Shown: piece after piece, positions 55,405 to 64,000 of the stretch
Layout: each line of letters starts with the position of its first letter
Numbering within the stretch: position 1 is the stretch's first letter
Origin: Ancistrus triradiatus
Lineage: Eukaryota > Chordata > Actinopteri > Siluriformes > Loricariidae
Direction of reading: 5' to 3'
DNA: 64,000 bases
Assembly: GCA_025084515.1 (NCBI GenBank)
Contig: JAJAGP010000235.1
Coordinates: 115,001 to 179,000, forward strand
Program-made: the position numbers and the translations under genes
The notes under the pieces: generated by a model
The model's input: the letters and a program-made list of their open reading frames with translations, nothing else
The model's database searches: none
Told to the model about the DNA's origin: nothing

Positions 55405-55976
55405 GTACAATTGAAAAGAGGCTCTAGTACCCTGTTGGGCCTCTAGCCTGGATACAAGATGAGATACGGTTGGGCATGGAGGCATACAGGTTCTGTATGG
55501 TATCCTGAGGCACGTTTACCCACAGATGTTGCAGTTGGACCTGTAGGTTGTCGAAGCTGGCATCCTAGCTTGTCCCATAAATGCTTGATTGGTGACAAAT
55601 CTGGCAACCAGACGGGCCAAGGAAGTGTTGCAATCTGGTTGAAACATTCCTGTGAAACCATTGCTGTAAATGCCAGTTCGAAACCCTGCCATGAGAGGCA
55701 ACACATGGCCGCAAGATGTCCTGCTCATATCACTGAGTTGTAAGTGTCCTTCGTATCATCACTGGGGTGACTGACTGTGTTATGTGATACTCGAACCCAA
55801 GCATCGTCGGATCCCAAATGCTAAAGACAATACAGTTCCAGTCCATAGCAGTCCAAGTTTCTCGTTCATGATACAGCTGCAAACAAAGGCAGCAATCTGA
55901 CATTTCTATCTGGGTGCTTTAGTTTTTCGTCAATGAGGGCGGTTTTGGGGTGTCCCGAAACTTTTGTTTATAGTGT
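55405..55976 (-). mobile_element. IS630/mariner-type transposon relic M2
   Basis: The minus strand gives CFNQIATLPWPVWLPDLSPI then KHLWDKLG, the C-terminal motif W..SPDLSPIEHLWD of the DDE domain; the glutamate is changed to lysine (PIK for PIE). C-terminal YHTEPVCLHAQPYLILYPG follows. The right end reads TTTTGTTTATAGTGTA. It shares GGATACAAGATGAGATACGG and CAAGTTTCTCGTTCATGATA with M1 at 13574. N-terminal parts are deleted. Confidence 0.65.
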
Positions 55977-56097
55977 ATTTAACATTTATGGGGAGAGTGT
56001 ATAGGATGCGTGTTCCCTGGGGGGATTTGTATGTGAATTCTCTGCCAGAAACGTTCACTGGTTCATAGGCTGTAGTTTTGAGTAAGGAAAATAACAA

Positions 56098-56305
56098 AGA
56101 CCAGCATATGTTGTGCTTTGGATGCTGATATGCTGGCAGTGCCATCCAAGCTCCATGTTGGTCCAAGTTGGTTGGTTTATGCTGGTTAATTCTGCTATGG
56201 TGTTGATTTAGCTGATGAACTTGGATGGTATTGCTGGAAAAGCTTTGACCAGCTTACCAGCGTTCAAAAGGCAACATGTGCTGGCCTTTTCTGGGTTTTT
56301 TTTTA
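56098..56305. repeat. Degenerate ATGCTGG/CCAGC-type repeat
   Basis: CCAGCATATGTTGTG, GCTGATATGCTGG, TGGTTTATGCTGG, GACCAGCTTACCAGC and GGCAACATGTGCTGG echo one another on both strands. A widespread fish repeat has this make-up. It lies about 300 bp upstream of the pag1 exon. Confidence 0.45.
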
Positions 56306-56607
56306 GTTTGGTTGGTCCTTGTTTTGCAGGGTTCTGTATCAGTTTGCGTTTGTGCGCCACCTTCTGGCTGCTGTTTAGTTAAAGCATGTGAGTGAAATAA
56401 CATAGAGGGTGGAAATCAGCTGTGCAGCACTAGTTATCTGTTTATGTTAAGTTGGTTATCTTGTTGGACAAGAGTTATAATGGTAATGTTTAATGTTTGC
56501 GCTTGGGTTTCACACAGGAAACACTCCCATCTGTGCTTGTCGTTGATATGAAATATCATAACATATTTGTGTGCATGAGACACATCAAAGCTCTTTTCTT
56601 CTTTTAG

Positions 56608-56661
56608 CTTCCGCTGTAAGCTGTCTGTGGCCGATGTAGACAGCTGCTGGTGTGATGTATA
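56608..56661 (+). other. pag1: pag1 5' untranslated part of the first visible exon
   Basis: A polypyrimidine tract ending TTCTTCTTTTAG (56596-56607) marks a 3' splice site, so at least one non-coding exon lies further upstream. The 54-base leader holds two upstream ATGs. One at 56634 is followed directly by TAG. The other, at 56655, opens a 22-codon frame that overlaps the main start and stops at 56721-56723. Confidence 0.65.
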
Positions 56662-56807
56662 ATGGCTCCAGCTCTGAGCGTGCCTTGGGCTTCAGGGGGC
56701 GCAGGATCAGAGGTCATTGGTGACCTGGCTGTAGTGAGCACGATCACAGCATTCTCTGCCCTCCTGCTGCTCGCTCTGCTTCTGGTGCTATGTGCCAACT
56801 GCCAAGG
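56662..56807 (+). CDS. pag1: PAG1 / Csk-binding protein, first coding exon
   Basis: PAG1 is a raft-resident transmembrane adaptor. Phosphorylated by Src-family kinases, it recruits Csk and so restrains those kinases. This exon encodes residues 1-48 and two bases of codon 49. It shows a short extracellular N terminus (MAPALSVPWASGG), one hydrophobic helix (about residues 22-43, rich in Leu) and a juxtamembrane CANC (44-47), the CxxC palmitoylation site of this family. The start ATG has A at -3 and G at +4. The exon ends CAAGG before GTGAGT, a good donor in phase 2. Family identity rests on this layout plus the motif in the next exon. The tyrosine-rich cytoplasmic tail is outside the window. 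Confidence 0.85.
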
Positions 56808-57104
56808 GTGAGTACCTGCACATCACATTCTGTAAGCTGCTGTTGTGAATTTAGTTATAAACACTTAATGCATTTGAGCCTAATCTGTGTCCAATGTATT
56901 TTCAGCGCATAGGCAGGAACAAAGAACAAGAAACTTGTGTTCATTATAATAGCAAAACAGGTTTTATTATTGTCCTATTATGCAAACTGGCAACTTTTAA
57001 ACTCTGAGTTCTGTTTTTAATATGAATGTATAATGGAACTTTGGTTGCCAGGTTTCAACTGTGACAAAATTAAACAGGAGAAGAGGTTTCTTACGTGCAT
57101 TAGT

Positions 57105-57278
57105 TACAATTACGTTTATGCCATTTAGCAGACGCCTTTATCCAGAGCGACTTGCAACTAATTGTGGATTAAGGGTCTTGTTCAAGGACCCAACAGTGAC
57201 AGCTTGGCAGAGGTGGGATTTGAACCCTGGACCTTCTGGTCCATAGTCCAGTACCTTAACCACTAACCACCACAGTTC
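57105..57278 (-). mobile_element. tRNA-derived SINE in the pag1 intron
   Basis: ATGCCATTTAGCAGACGCCT, ATCCAGAGCGACTTGC, AGAGGTGGGATTTGAACCC and CCATAGTCCAGTACCTTAAC are the SINE modules in reverse. A segment between core and middle (TTACAATCC) is missing. Confidence 0.8.
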
Positions 57279-57362
57279 CTTTTCTGGGCTTTGAACTACG
57301 TCATATCCTGATCTTGGGGATTTAAAACCGCACACCAAGACCTCAGTGGTGTGTCCTGCTGT

Positions 57363-57492
57363 GGGACTGTGGTGACACAAGGGTTTTTGGGACTTGGCTG
57401 TGGACCAGAAAGTCTAGGGTTCAAGCCCCAGCACTGCCATGCAGGCACTATCAGTTGAAAGTTATTCTGGATAAAACCATCAGCTAAAGGAC
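57363..57492 (+). mobile_element. Old SINE with internal deletion
   Basis: GGGACTGTGGTGACACAAGG, CCAGAAAGTCTAGGGTTCAA, CCCAGCACTGCCATGC and TTCTGGATAAAACC are present. The section between head and core is deleted. Confidence 0.65.
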
Positions 57493-57594
57493 AACAGGTA
57501 TGTGAGGGTTAACATCCGCCCAATCAACGTCCATTTGTTTTAACAGCCGAGGTTTAAGAATTATAATAGGAAATAAATATTTGTCTTTTATATA

Positions 57595-58263
57595 GAGGTA
57601 CCTCGGTTCTTGTCGTTAATTTGTTCCAGAAGTCTTGCCAAGTACCAAGCAAATTTTTACCATAAGTTATTATGTAAATTGAATGAATCCATTACTGACC
57701 ATCTGAAAATCCACACTATATAAGGCAATATATGCATTAATGGAGTTGTATTGTACAGGTGCTCCCAGAATTAAGGGGATATGTTCTGACAAATCCATCA
57801 TAAGTTAAATGTATCAGGAACCAAATGTTAAAAAACATGTTAAAAAAGTGAGTAATAGATTGAAAGTGCAAAGACTTACTCTATTGGTGAAATCATCAGT
57901 GCTAGCTAATGTTAACTGCAGCCTGTGTTCTGGAGGATTCAGGTTCTACAGGATTTCTGTTTCAGTTGGCTGTCAGTACTGTCCTTTTTAGGTTAGTGGA
58001 GACTTATTTGCATTAAGAATGCAGTACTGTAGATGTAAAAATAAATAAAAATACAATTAACACAGCATAGATCTTCACTGGGAAAGAGCTATTGTGAGAC
58101 TGAATCACTGAATCATTGTGTACTGAATCATGAATCGAGAATCGAGTTCCGGCTGAAACGAGTCGCGTAAATGACGAGAACCGAGACAAATTTTTCCAGT
58201 CAAAATGTGTTGAGAACCGAATTCGACAAGTTCCCGAGGTGGTCAACAACCGAGGTACAACTG
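57595..58263 (-). mobile_element. T1 element with an internal deletion in the pag1 intron
   Basis: The left end GAGGTACCTCGGTTCTTGTC follows TA (57593-57594) and the right end CCGAGGTACAACTG precedes TA (58264-58265). The first few terminal bases on the left are lost. The 669-bp length reflects a deletion around 57830 compared with the 820-bp copies. Confidence 0.75.
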
Positions 58264-58265
58264 TA

Positions 58266-59083
58266 CATCTAATTCCCAACTGAATGACAGAAAACTAGCA
58301 CAAGCAAACCATAGGACACCTGCTGACAGAAAAGAGAATTGCAGTCTTCAAAGGCACTAAGATTTTCTTTTTAGTTTTCATTTTTGGCAAGTGTTTCAAG
58401 TTTTAGAAAAGATACAAAGATAAGAATTAATAATGTGTCTGAGGGAGGGGATGCTGCAGCTCTGATGGACTTCCGTCCTGTCCAGGGCTTGCTTGCGGCT
58501 GCTTAATGTGGCTCTGGAGAACCTGTGTAAAGAAATCCAATTAAGCAATTGAGATAAAAAAATGTTACACTAGATCATCTATTTAATTGTGTTTTCTTGA
58601 GTGGCCTTGCCAGAGCTCTCACCTAAAAGCTAATAGAAAATCTGTGGACAGACTGGAAGAGAGCAGTTTTCCATTCATTCTGAATTCTGCAAGGAAGACT
58701 GGAAAGGAAGAACAATATTACTTCTCCAACCCGGTTGTTGTATTTTCATTTAAGAAAAATACATTTCAGTATTAAATACATATTCAGTAATGTTACCTTT
58801 TTTCTTTATTACATGAATGTTGTAAGGGAAAATGCTTAAATAAAGCTGGACAAACCTGTTTAATGGGTTCAATTTCCATTTGTAAGACAAAGCGTGACTA
58901 TAAAAATGTGAGTGTAATTAACTAATGCAAATTTGTCTGCAATTCCAGGCGTCTTTAGTTGTTTGAATCCCAATTAATTGCTTCTAAATATTTAGCAGCA
59001 CTATATGTTCTAATTCCAGGTTCAAAGCAACAGAGTTAATCAACATTTTTTCAGTAATGATTCTCTCTTCTTTTTTTTTCCAG
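58266..59083. other. Plain intronic sequence of pag1
   Basis: No repeat signature until the polypyrimidine tract of the next exon. Confidence 0.55.
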
Positions 59084-59135
59084 CCAGAAGAAAGCAGCAG
59101 GGCGCCCTGGAGACCATGAGAACCTGATGAATGGG
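59084..59135 (+). CDS. pag1: PAG1, second coding exon (52 bases)
   Basis: Joined to the first coding exon in phase 2, this exon gives GQKKAAGRPGDHENLMNG (residues 49-66). It continues the basic juxtamembrane stretch and the GDHENLMN segment that is characteristic of PAG1 just after the membrane anchor. The acceptor is TTTTTTCCAG and the donor GTATGT, and the exon ends in phase 0. The choice of CAG at 59081-59083 over the AG at 59086-59087 is decided by frame: the later site runs into a stop. The remaining exons, with the Csk-docking tyrosine and the C terminus, are not in this window. Confidence 0.85.
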
Positions 59136-59350
59136 GTATGTTAGTGAGATGCTTTTCATGTGATGGGTTTTTTTTCTGCATTTCAGATCACTCTCTATGC
59201 GTGGCTGAGACTCAAAGAGGAGCCCTGTGGCGTGTTTATGAATTTCTTTTTATAATTTTAAAGCAATTTTCAAACAGCGTTCACATCACGTTAGCTGGTT
59301 TGATGTTGAGTGTTGGACTTGTTTTGGAGAGAGCTGCGGCGGTGTTATGT

Positions 59351-59383
<33 letters not shown>

Positions 59384-59926
59384 TATTTATTTTGTGGTTT
59401 GAGAATGGGGGAAGCATGCAGCAAACTGAAGGGGCTTTGTAGATGCTCAGTGGGAGGAACGCACAGAGTAGGCAGACTCACTGCTTTGCCTGTTGATGGA
59501 ACATGGGGAGTCTTTTAGTGCATGTGCCCTGTTTGTGGAGGCTGGGAAATTATCATGCGAGACGAAAGGTCAGGAGTTCAGCGTTGTTTGGAAGCATGAA
59601 CCATCTATGAAAATCTCATTTGCATATTGAAAGTGAAGGCTACACGTGCGCATGTGGGAAAGCACTCCAAGGTTGTGTTGTTGCTGGTCACCACAGCTGG
59701 AAGTACGGACTGGTGCTGCAGCATATGATCCATGTCACTGCTAGATCCAGATAGGGTGTTGTGTGTATTCTCAAAAACAGCCTTTGGTAAACTTTGTTAT
59801 TGTCTGTAGTCATGTCAACAAAGTAGCTATTTACGACTGACTTATAACTTTTGTTAAAAACGTTTGTTTATTGTTTACGTAACGTCACACAAGCATCATT
59901 GGCTATTCATGAAAGGAGCAACATTA
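59136..59926. other. pag1 intron, first part
   Basis: Apart from a GT microsatellite I see no repeat. The 126-codon open frame across the splice donor is not coding. Confidence 0.55.
59352..59381. repeat. (GT)n microsatellite
   Basis: An uninterrupted GT run inside the pag1 intron. Confidence 0.95.
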
Positions 59927-60487
59927 CCGTATTTTCCGGGCTATAAAGCGCACCGGGTTATAAGGCGCAATATCAACGATCGGCTGCTAACGGATTTATT
60001 TTCATACATAACGTTATAAGGTGCATTAAATGAAACAAAGCTCTTTAAGTTCCGTCGGAAGCTCAGTTTGGTCTTTACCTGGCGCAGGGCGTCTTCTTGC
60101 TTCCTCCACTTCCGTATCATTGATTCGTTAATGTTGAATTCTCTCGCAGCTGCTCTATGTCCATGTTGTACTGCGTGACTGATAGCGTTGTGTTTGAAAT
60201 CCGCTTCAAAAATAAATGAATGAATGCACGTACCCTAATGCTGAACACATACCGTATTACTCCACAATGCGCGCACTACGTTGGCCGTGAGCTTCGTAAC
60301 TTACCAAGACCGTGCTAAAACATTTTGACAGATTTATGAGCGCTGTGTACCATCTACAATCGGTTCTAGGTCAGAAAGCACAACCAGAATTAATTCATAC
60401 ATTAGACGCACCGCATTTTAAGGCGCACTGTCGATTTTTGAGAAAGTTAAAGGATTTTAAGTGCGCCTTATGGTCCGAAAAATAAGG
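59927..60487 (-). mobile_element. Pogo-type element T2, copy 1, with transposase N-terminal fragment
   Basis: The left end CCGTATTTTCCGGGCTATAA and the right end (inverse of CTTATTTTTCGGACCATAAG) form terminal repeats, followed inside by AGCGCACCGGGTTATAAGGC and its inverse. TA flanks both ends (59925-59926, 60488-60489). At about 560 bp it is a deletion derivative, but it retains a coding fragment of a DNA-binding domain on the minus strand. A second copy is at 61095-61601. Confidence 0.75.
60051..60209 (-). pseudogene. Brinker-type DNA-binding domain of a pogo-like transposase
   Basis: The minus strand keeps an open frame of more than 50 codons. It reads FEADFKHNAISHAVQHGHRA then AAREFNINESMIRKWRKQED and ALRQVKTKLSFRR. 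The layout (aromatic..A.FK...I..A...G.RAAAR.F.....MIRKWRKQ...L) is the Brinker-like (BrkDBD) helix-turn-helix found at the N terminus of some pogo-superfamily transposases and of domesticated relatives such as POGK. The CENP-B/HTH and DDE parts are deleted. Its only plausible past role is binding transposon ends. Nothing suggests it is expressed now. Confidence 0.7.
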
Positions 60488-60800
60488 TATATTGATAGCA
60501 GTCAGACATATTGGGTCTCTGGGTTATGGCAAACTGATCTTGCGATGCTATTCCTAATAAATATAAAACGCACAAACAAATTTATGCGTAGGTATGGAAC
60601 CGTCAAGGAGTAAGTACGAGGCGCAATCCGGGAAGCGCCTCTGTTGTGAAGCGTTGAAGCGATCAAATAAGGGAGAAACTCCCACGGACGCTAAGGAATT
60701 CTTCACTTTTTTCATTTTTATAAATTGTTTAATGTTTAGAATTGTGTTACGATGACAATCACGCTTACACCACGCTGTAGGAACGGATCTGCGTAGTAAC

Positions 60801-60882
<82 letters not shown>

Positions 60883-60885
60883 ATA
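60488..60885. other. Intron sequence with an AT microsatellite
   Basis: AGGAACGGATCTGCGTAGTA at 60779 is almost the same as AGGAACGGATCTGCATCGTA at 61682 inside the next element's right end, so a scrap of that element family lies here. A small GAGGCGC/GCGCCTC hairpin is at 60619-60641. Confidence 0.5.
60803..60882. repeat. (AT)n(GT)n microsatellite
   Basis: About 68 bases of AT followed by a short GT run. Confidence 0.95.
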
Positions 60886-61094
60886 CAGGTAGTCCTCGGG
60901 TTACGACGGTCTCGAGTTACGACGTTTCGTGGTTACGACGCATCTCCCATTTACTGTATAAAGCCTTGTCGTAAACGTCATAACGTGAACTTTGTGTTTG
61001 GTGTGCGCGGCGGAAGAATACACGCTTACGTGGCTTGTTTTTAGATAATTACTGTGTTAGGATGGGTGTTAGGATAGGATAAGTGCTTACAGTA

Positions 61095-61601
61095 CCGTAT
61101 TTTCCGGACCATAAAGCGCACCGGGTTATAAGGCGCATGAAATGAAACAAAACTCCGTTCCGTCGGAAGCTCAGTTTGGTATTTACCTGGCGCAGGGCGT
61201 CTTCTTGCTTCCTCCACTTCCGTATCATTGATTCGTTAATGTTGAATTCTCTCGCAGCTGCTCTATGACCATGTTGTACTGCGTGACTGATGCGTTGGTG
61301 GTTTTGAAATCCTCTCGAAAATAAATGAATGAATGCACGTACCCTATCTGAAGCACATAACCGTATTACTCCACATGCTTGCGTACTACGGTGGCGTAAG
61401 CTTTCGTAAAACTACCAAGGCCGTGCTAATACAATTTGGACAGAATTTATGAGCGCCGTGTACGCATCCTCCATCGGTTCTAGGTCACAAGCACAACCAG
61501 AATAATTCATACAATTAGACGCACCGCATTTTAAGGCACAACTGTCGATTTTTGAGAAAGTTCAAGGATTTTAAGTGCGCCTTATGGTCCGAAGAATACG
61601 G
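61095..61601 (-). mobile_element. Pogo-type element T2, copy 2, nested
   Basis: The ends CCGTATTTTCCGGACCATAA and, inverted, TTATGGTCCGAAGAATACGG are flanked by TA (61093-61094, 61602-61603). The interior closely follows copy 1 but lacks about 40 bases after the left end. Confidence 0.75.
61153..61314 (-). pseudogene. Second copy of the Brinker-type domain, frameshifted
   Basis: The part encoding HAVQHGHRAAAREFNINESM and IRKWRKQEDALRQV is identical to copy 1 at the amino-acid level, apart from the frame loss upstream, where indels near 61291-61305 break the start (DFK is kept, then the frame slips). The close match of the two copies suggests recent activity of the family. Confidence 0.65.
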
Positions 61602-61759
61602 TATGTTATTTATGATGTTATTTATGTACAGTATGTACGTGTGTTCCGACTTACACCGAAAATCGGTTTACGACGCCACCTAGGAACGGATCTGCATCGT
61701 AAGTCGAGGACTACCTGTATGTTGTCACCGATAGTGTTGTCAACCCTAAAATTTTCCTC

Positions 61760-62491
61760 CTAGAAAATTATTGAAATTACACGTTTTGTTATACACTTTT
61801 GTTTCCTTTGTGTGCATTAGAATAACACAAAAAAACCAGAGCAAAAGAGCCAACATTGATATCATTTTACACAAAACTCAAAAAATGGGCAGGACAGAAT
61901 TATTGGCACCTTCAACTTAATATTTGGTTGCACACTTTGGAAAAAATAACTGAATTCTGTGGCTTTCTATGACCATCAACAAGCTTCTTACACCTCTCAA
62001 CTGGAGTTTTGGACCACTCTTCTTTTGCAAACTGCTCCCCTTTTCTCATATTTTAAGGGTGCCTTCTCCCAACAGCAATTTTAAGATCTCTCCACAGGTC
62101 TTCAATGGGATTTAGATCCGGACTCATTGCTGGCCACTCCAGAACTCTCCAGCCCTTTTGTTTCCATCCATTTCTGGGTGGATTTTGAAGTATGTTTGGG
62201 GTCATTGTCCTGCTGGAAGACCCATGACCTAGGACGCACACCCAGATTTCTGACACTGGGCCTTACATTGCGACCCAAAATCCTTTGGTAATCTTCAGAT
62301 TTCATGATGCCTTGCTCCCAGTCAAGGCACCCAGTGCCAGAGGCATCAAAACAACCCCAAAACGTCTTCGAACCTCCATATTTAACTGTAGGTCCTCTTG
62401 TCCTCTTGGGACTTCTGCCATAGTGTTTCATTTCATTCAAATGTCGACGGAAAGTTTGCGCTGACACTCGTGCACCGTGAGCCTGCAGGAC
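61760..62491 (-). mobile_element. Tc1-like transposon L1, transposase 3' half
   Basis: The minus strand carries RPSVRNLGVRPRSWVFQQDN then DPKHTSKSTQKWMETKG, with the second catalytic aspartate. After a frameshift come VLEWPAMSPDLNPIEDLWRD and LKIAVGRRHP, with the third acid (PIED). Upstream on that strand are MSAQTFRRHLNEM and TVKYGGSKTFWGCF. The N-terminal third and the corresponding terminal repeat are missing; at the other end AATTATTGGCACCTTC marks the terminal-repeat region. It lies in the pag1 intron. Confidence 0.8.
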
Positions 62492-62689
62492 TCAGGGGTA
62501 TATATATAATTTTTTTCTCATTTCATTTCTTCATTTGATTCCATATGTCGTACCACACGAATAAATAATGCACCTGAGTGAGGAAGAATAAACAGGCATG
62601 CAATACTGTACTACTTCATTAGAGACATTCACCATATTGCTCCACCTTCTGGATGTAAGGCCATGGACAGTAGCTCATCTGTAGCCGCC

Positions 62690-63012
62690 CAGTTTGTGTT
62701 GGTCCTCTAAACCTTCATCAGTCCTTCTTTGACACTGCCAACGGGTTGCTGGTGGCTGGACATTTTTGGCTGGTGGGCTATTTTCAGGCTAGCAGTGACA
62801 CTGAGGTGGTTTAAAACTCCAGAAGCACTGTGCTGTCTGACATACACTAACACCACCACCACATCAGTGCAGTACTAAGAATGATCCATCACCCAAATAG
62901 TTCCTGTTTGTGGTGGTCCTGTGGGCATTCTGACCATTAGGGAACAGAGTAAAGGGGACTAACAAAGTATGAAGAGAAGCAGATGGACTACAGTCTGTAA
63001 TTGTAGAACTAC
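62690..63012 (+). mobile_element. Truncated relative of fold-back element F
   Basis: GGCTGGACATTTTTGGCTGG, CTAGCAGTGACACTGAGGTG, ACCACCACCACATCAGTGCA, GTTTGTGGTGGTCCTGTG, GGGGACTAACAAAGTATG and GATGGACTACAGTCTGTAAT follow the order of the element at 15293-16922. It lacks the SINE and LTR insertions seen there. Terminal repeats are absent. Confidence 0.6.
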
Positions 63013-64000
63013 AAAGTGCAGTGACCACTAAAACTTACATAAAGAATAAGCGGGATGTAAAATAAAAAATATAGAATGCCTTAGACCTTTTAAGACTATA
63101 CAGTCTAAACTCGTTATCTGGCACACATCTGTTTCATGGCTATTTTCGGCGAGAGGCGTCAGCAGAGTGAGCAGGGTCAACATCTGCCAACATCAAATGA
63201 TGTAGAGTGTGAGGCTGGTGGTGTCTGTATTTTGTCTATTAATGCAGTTTGTTCACTCATTTTTAACTTCAGTCATGCGCTTTTAGGTACAATGCTGGAT
63301 GCTTTGTGGTGCTCGAACACTCAGTCTGTCCTACCTGACTATGTACATTTTTAAGCCGTGTTTTTTCCAAAGTGAGTGACATACTTGATAATGTCAGCTC
63401 TCACATCGTCAAAACAATTGAGATGTTATTGTAGACAATACATATCACACACCCCTAATTACTAAATACTGACGTTTGTGTCAGGGTTTAGATATCATTT
63501 TCACATTCTGTGTCAGGTTGAAGATTTTGTAAATACACAGTTCTGCCTGTGTAATTTGGTATTTTGTGATGACATTGGAAAACTGGACAAGAATATGTCT
63601 ACAATCACAACCCGTCTCTTACATACGCAGCCTGGAGGATGCGGAAACCATTTAAAGTTTGATAAATATCTACAGGCCAGACTTTTCGCAATACTTTGTC
63701 CTTTCTGAAGAAGAACATGGAGTAGGTGTTCACGAAAATGCCGGTGTCGGTTACAGGCTGACAGGTTAATTGAGGTCTTTGTCTTAGTATTGAAATCTTA
63801 AGTGTCTCCTTGCTTCAACCTGCCTTGTTTGCATTGATGCATAACAACACGGCGCCATGAGATGGTGCTGCAGAGTAACTTTCTGCATTCTGGTACACAA
63901 AGAGCGCCATCTACGTGCTCACGTGTCGAAGAGTAAATAAACCTGATAATAGATTACTGTACTGGATTTCTTGTGAACGTGATGTGTATTTTGTTTTTGC
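63013..64000. other. pag1 intron, last part; no exon recognised
   Basis: The 72- and 76-codon frames at 63136 and 63478 show no relation to the PAG1 cytoplasmic tail. No repeat signature is evident. Confidence 0.5.

Larger units (their letters stand above)
56808..59083 (+). other. pag1 intron between the two visible coding exons
   Basis: The intron starts GTGAGT and ends in CTTCTTTTTTTTTCCAG. It contains two SINEs (57105-57278 inverted, 57363-57492), a T1 element (57595-58263), a scrap near 57550 shared with the U1 repeat (ATTATAATAGGAAATAAA), and otherwise plain intronic sequence. Confidence 0.75.
60886..61717. mobile_element. Tigger-like MITE hosting a second T2 element
   Basis: The ends CAGGTAGTCCTCGGGTTACG and, inverted, AAGTCGAGGACTACCTG are flanked by TA (60884-60885, 61718-61719). 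The two halves share GTTACGACG-type motifs. Removing the inner element leaves about 323 bp of non-coding sequence. Confidence 0.75.

Noticed and set aside
59138..59518. 126-codon frame after the second pag1 exon as an exon extension
   Set aside because: It starts in another frame, runs through the GT microsatellite and ignores a good GTATGT donor.
63136..63708. Further pag1 exons near the right edge
   Set aside because: The frames there contain no tyrosine-based motifs or other PAG1 features and lack convincing splice sites.
1..64000. CRISPR arrays, operons, bacterial or phage systems
   Set aside because: No regularly spaced repeats, ribosome-binding sites or dense coding; everything points to a vertebrate genome.

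Overview
This is vertebrate nuclear DNA, most likely from a teleost fish. It is AT-rich, has microsatellites and spliced exons, and lacks operons or densely packed genes. It is crowded with fish-type repeats: several Tc1-like families, pogo/Tigger-like and hAT elements, and many tRNA-derived SINEs of the V-SINE (Mermaid/HE1-like) type. The SINE and Tc1 mix fits an ostariophysan such as a catfish, but that is only a guess.

The only host protein gene I can support is the 5' coding part of pag1 (Csk-binding protein, a lipid-raft transmembrane adaptor) on the plus strand. One exon (56608-56807) has the start codon, a membrane helix and a CxxC palmitoylation motif. A 52-base exon (59084-59135) follows and carries the conserved GDHENLMN segment. 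The rest of the gene lies beyond the right edge. Positions 56808-59083 and 59136-64000 are therefore intron; 1-56607 is a 5' intron or intergenic DNA.

Layout. 1-13 kb: pogo/Tigger-like family T1 (83-901, 8741-9462, 10203-11026, 12902-13276), unclassified repeats and quiet sequence. 13.5-18.1 kb: an IS630/mariner-type relic, a fold-back element (15293-16922) hosting a SINE and a solo LTR that itself hosts a SINE, and a hAT-like element with a 13-bp flanking repeat. 18.5-25 kb: more repeats and a nest of at least three transposons (22735-24600). 26.5-35 kb: Tc1-like copies (26521, 31840, 33249) between quiet stretches. 37.4-40.2 kb: a hAT element holding T1 holding a full-length Tc1-like element. 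41-50 kb: Tc1 remnants, SINE pairs and a large inverted repeat (44511-46650). 52.2-54.3 kb: a Tc1-like element with a strange GC-rich core. 54.7-56 kb: two more Tc1/mariner relics. 59.9-62.5 kb, inside the pag1 intron: two nearly identical pogo-type elements that still encode a Brinker-like DNA-binding domain, then another Tc1 relic.

No transposase in the window is intact: all show frameshifts, stops or truncations. No RNA gene, CRISPR array or bacterial system is present. The most unusual structures are the GC-rich Tc1 core, the SINE-bearing inverted repeat, the nested stacks, and the paired pogo-type elements.
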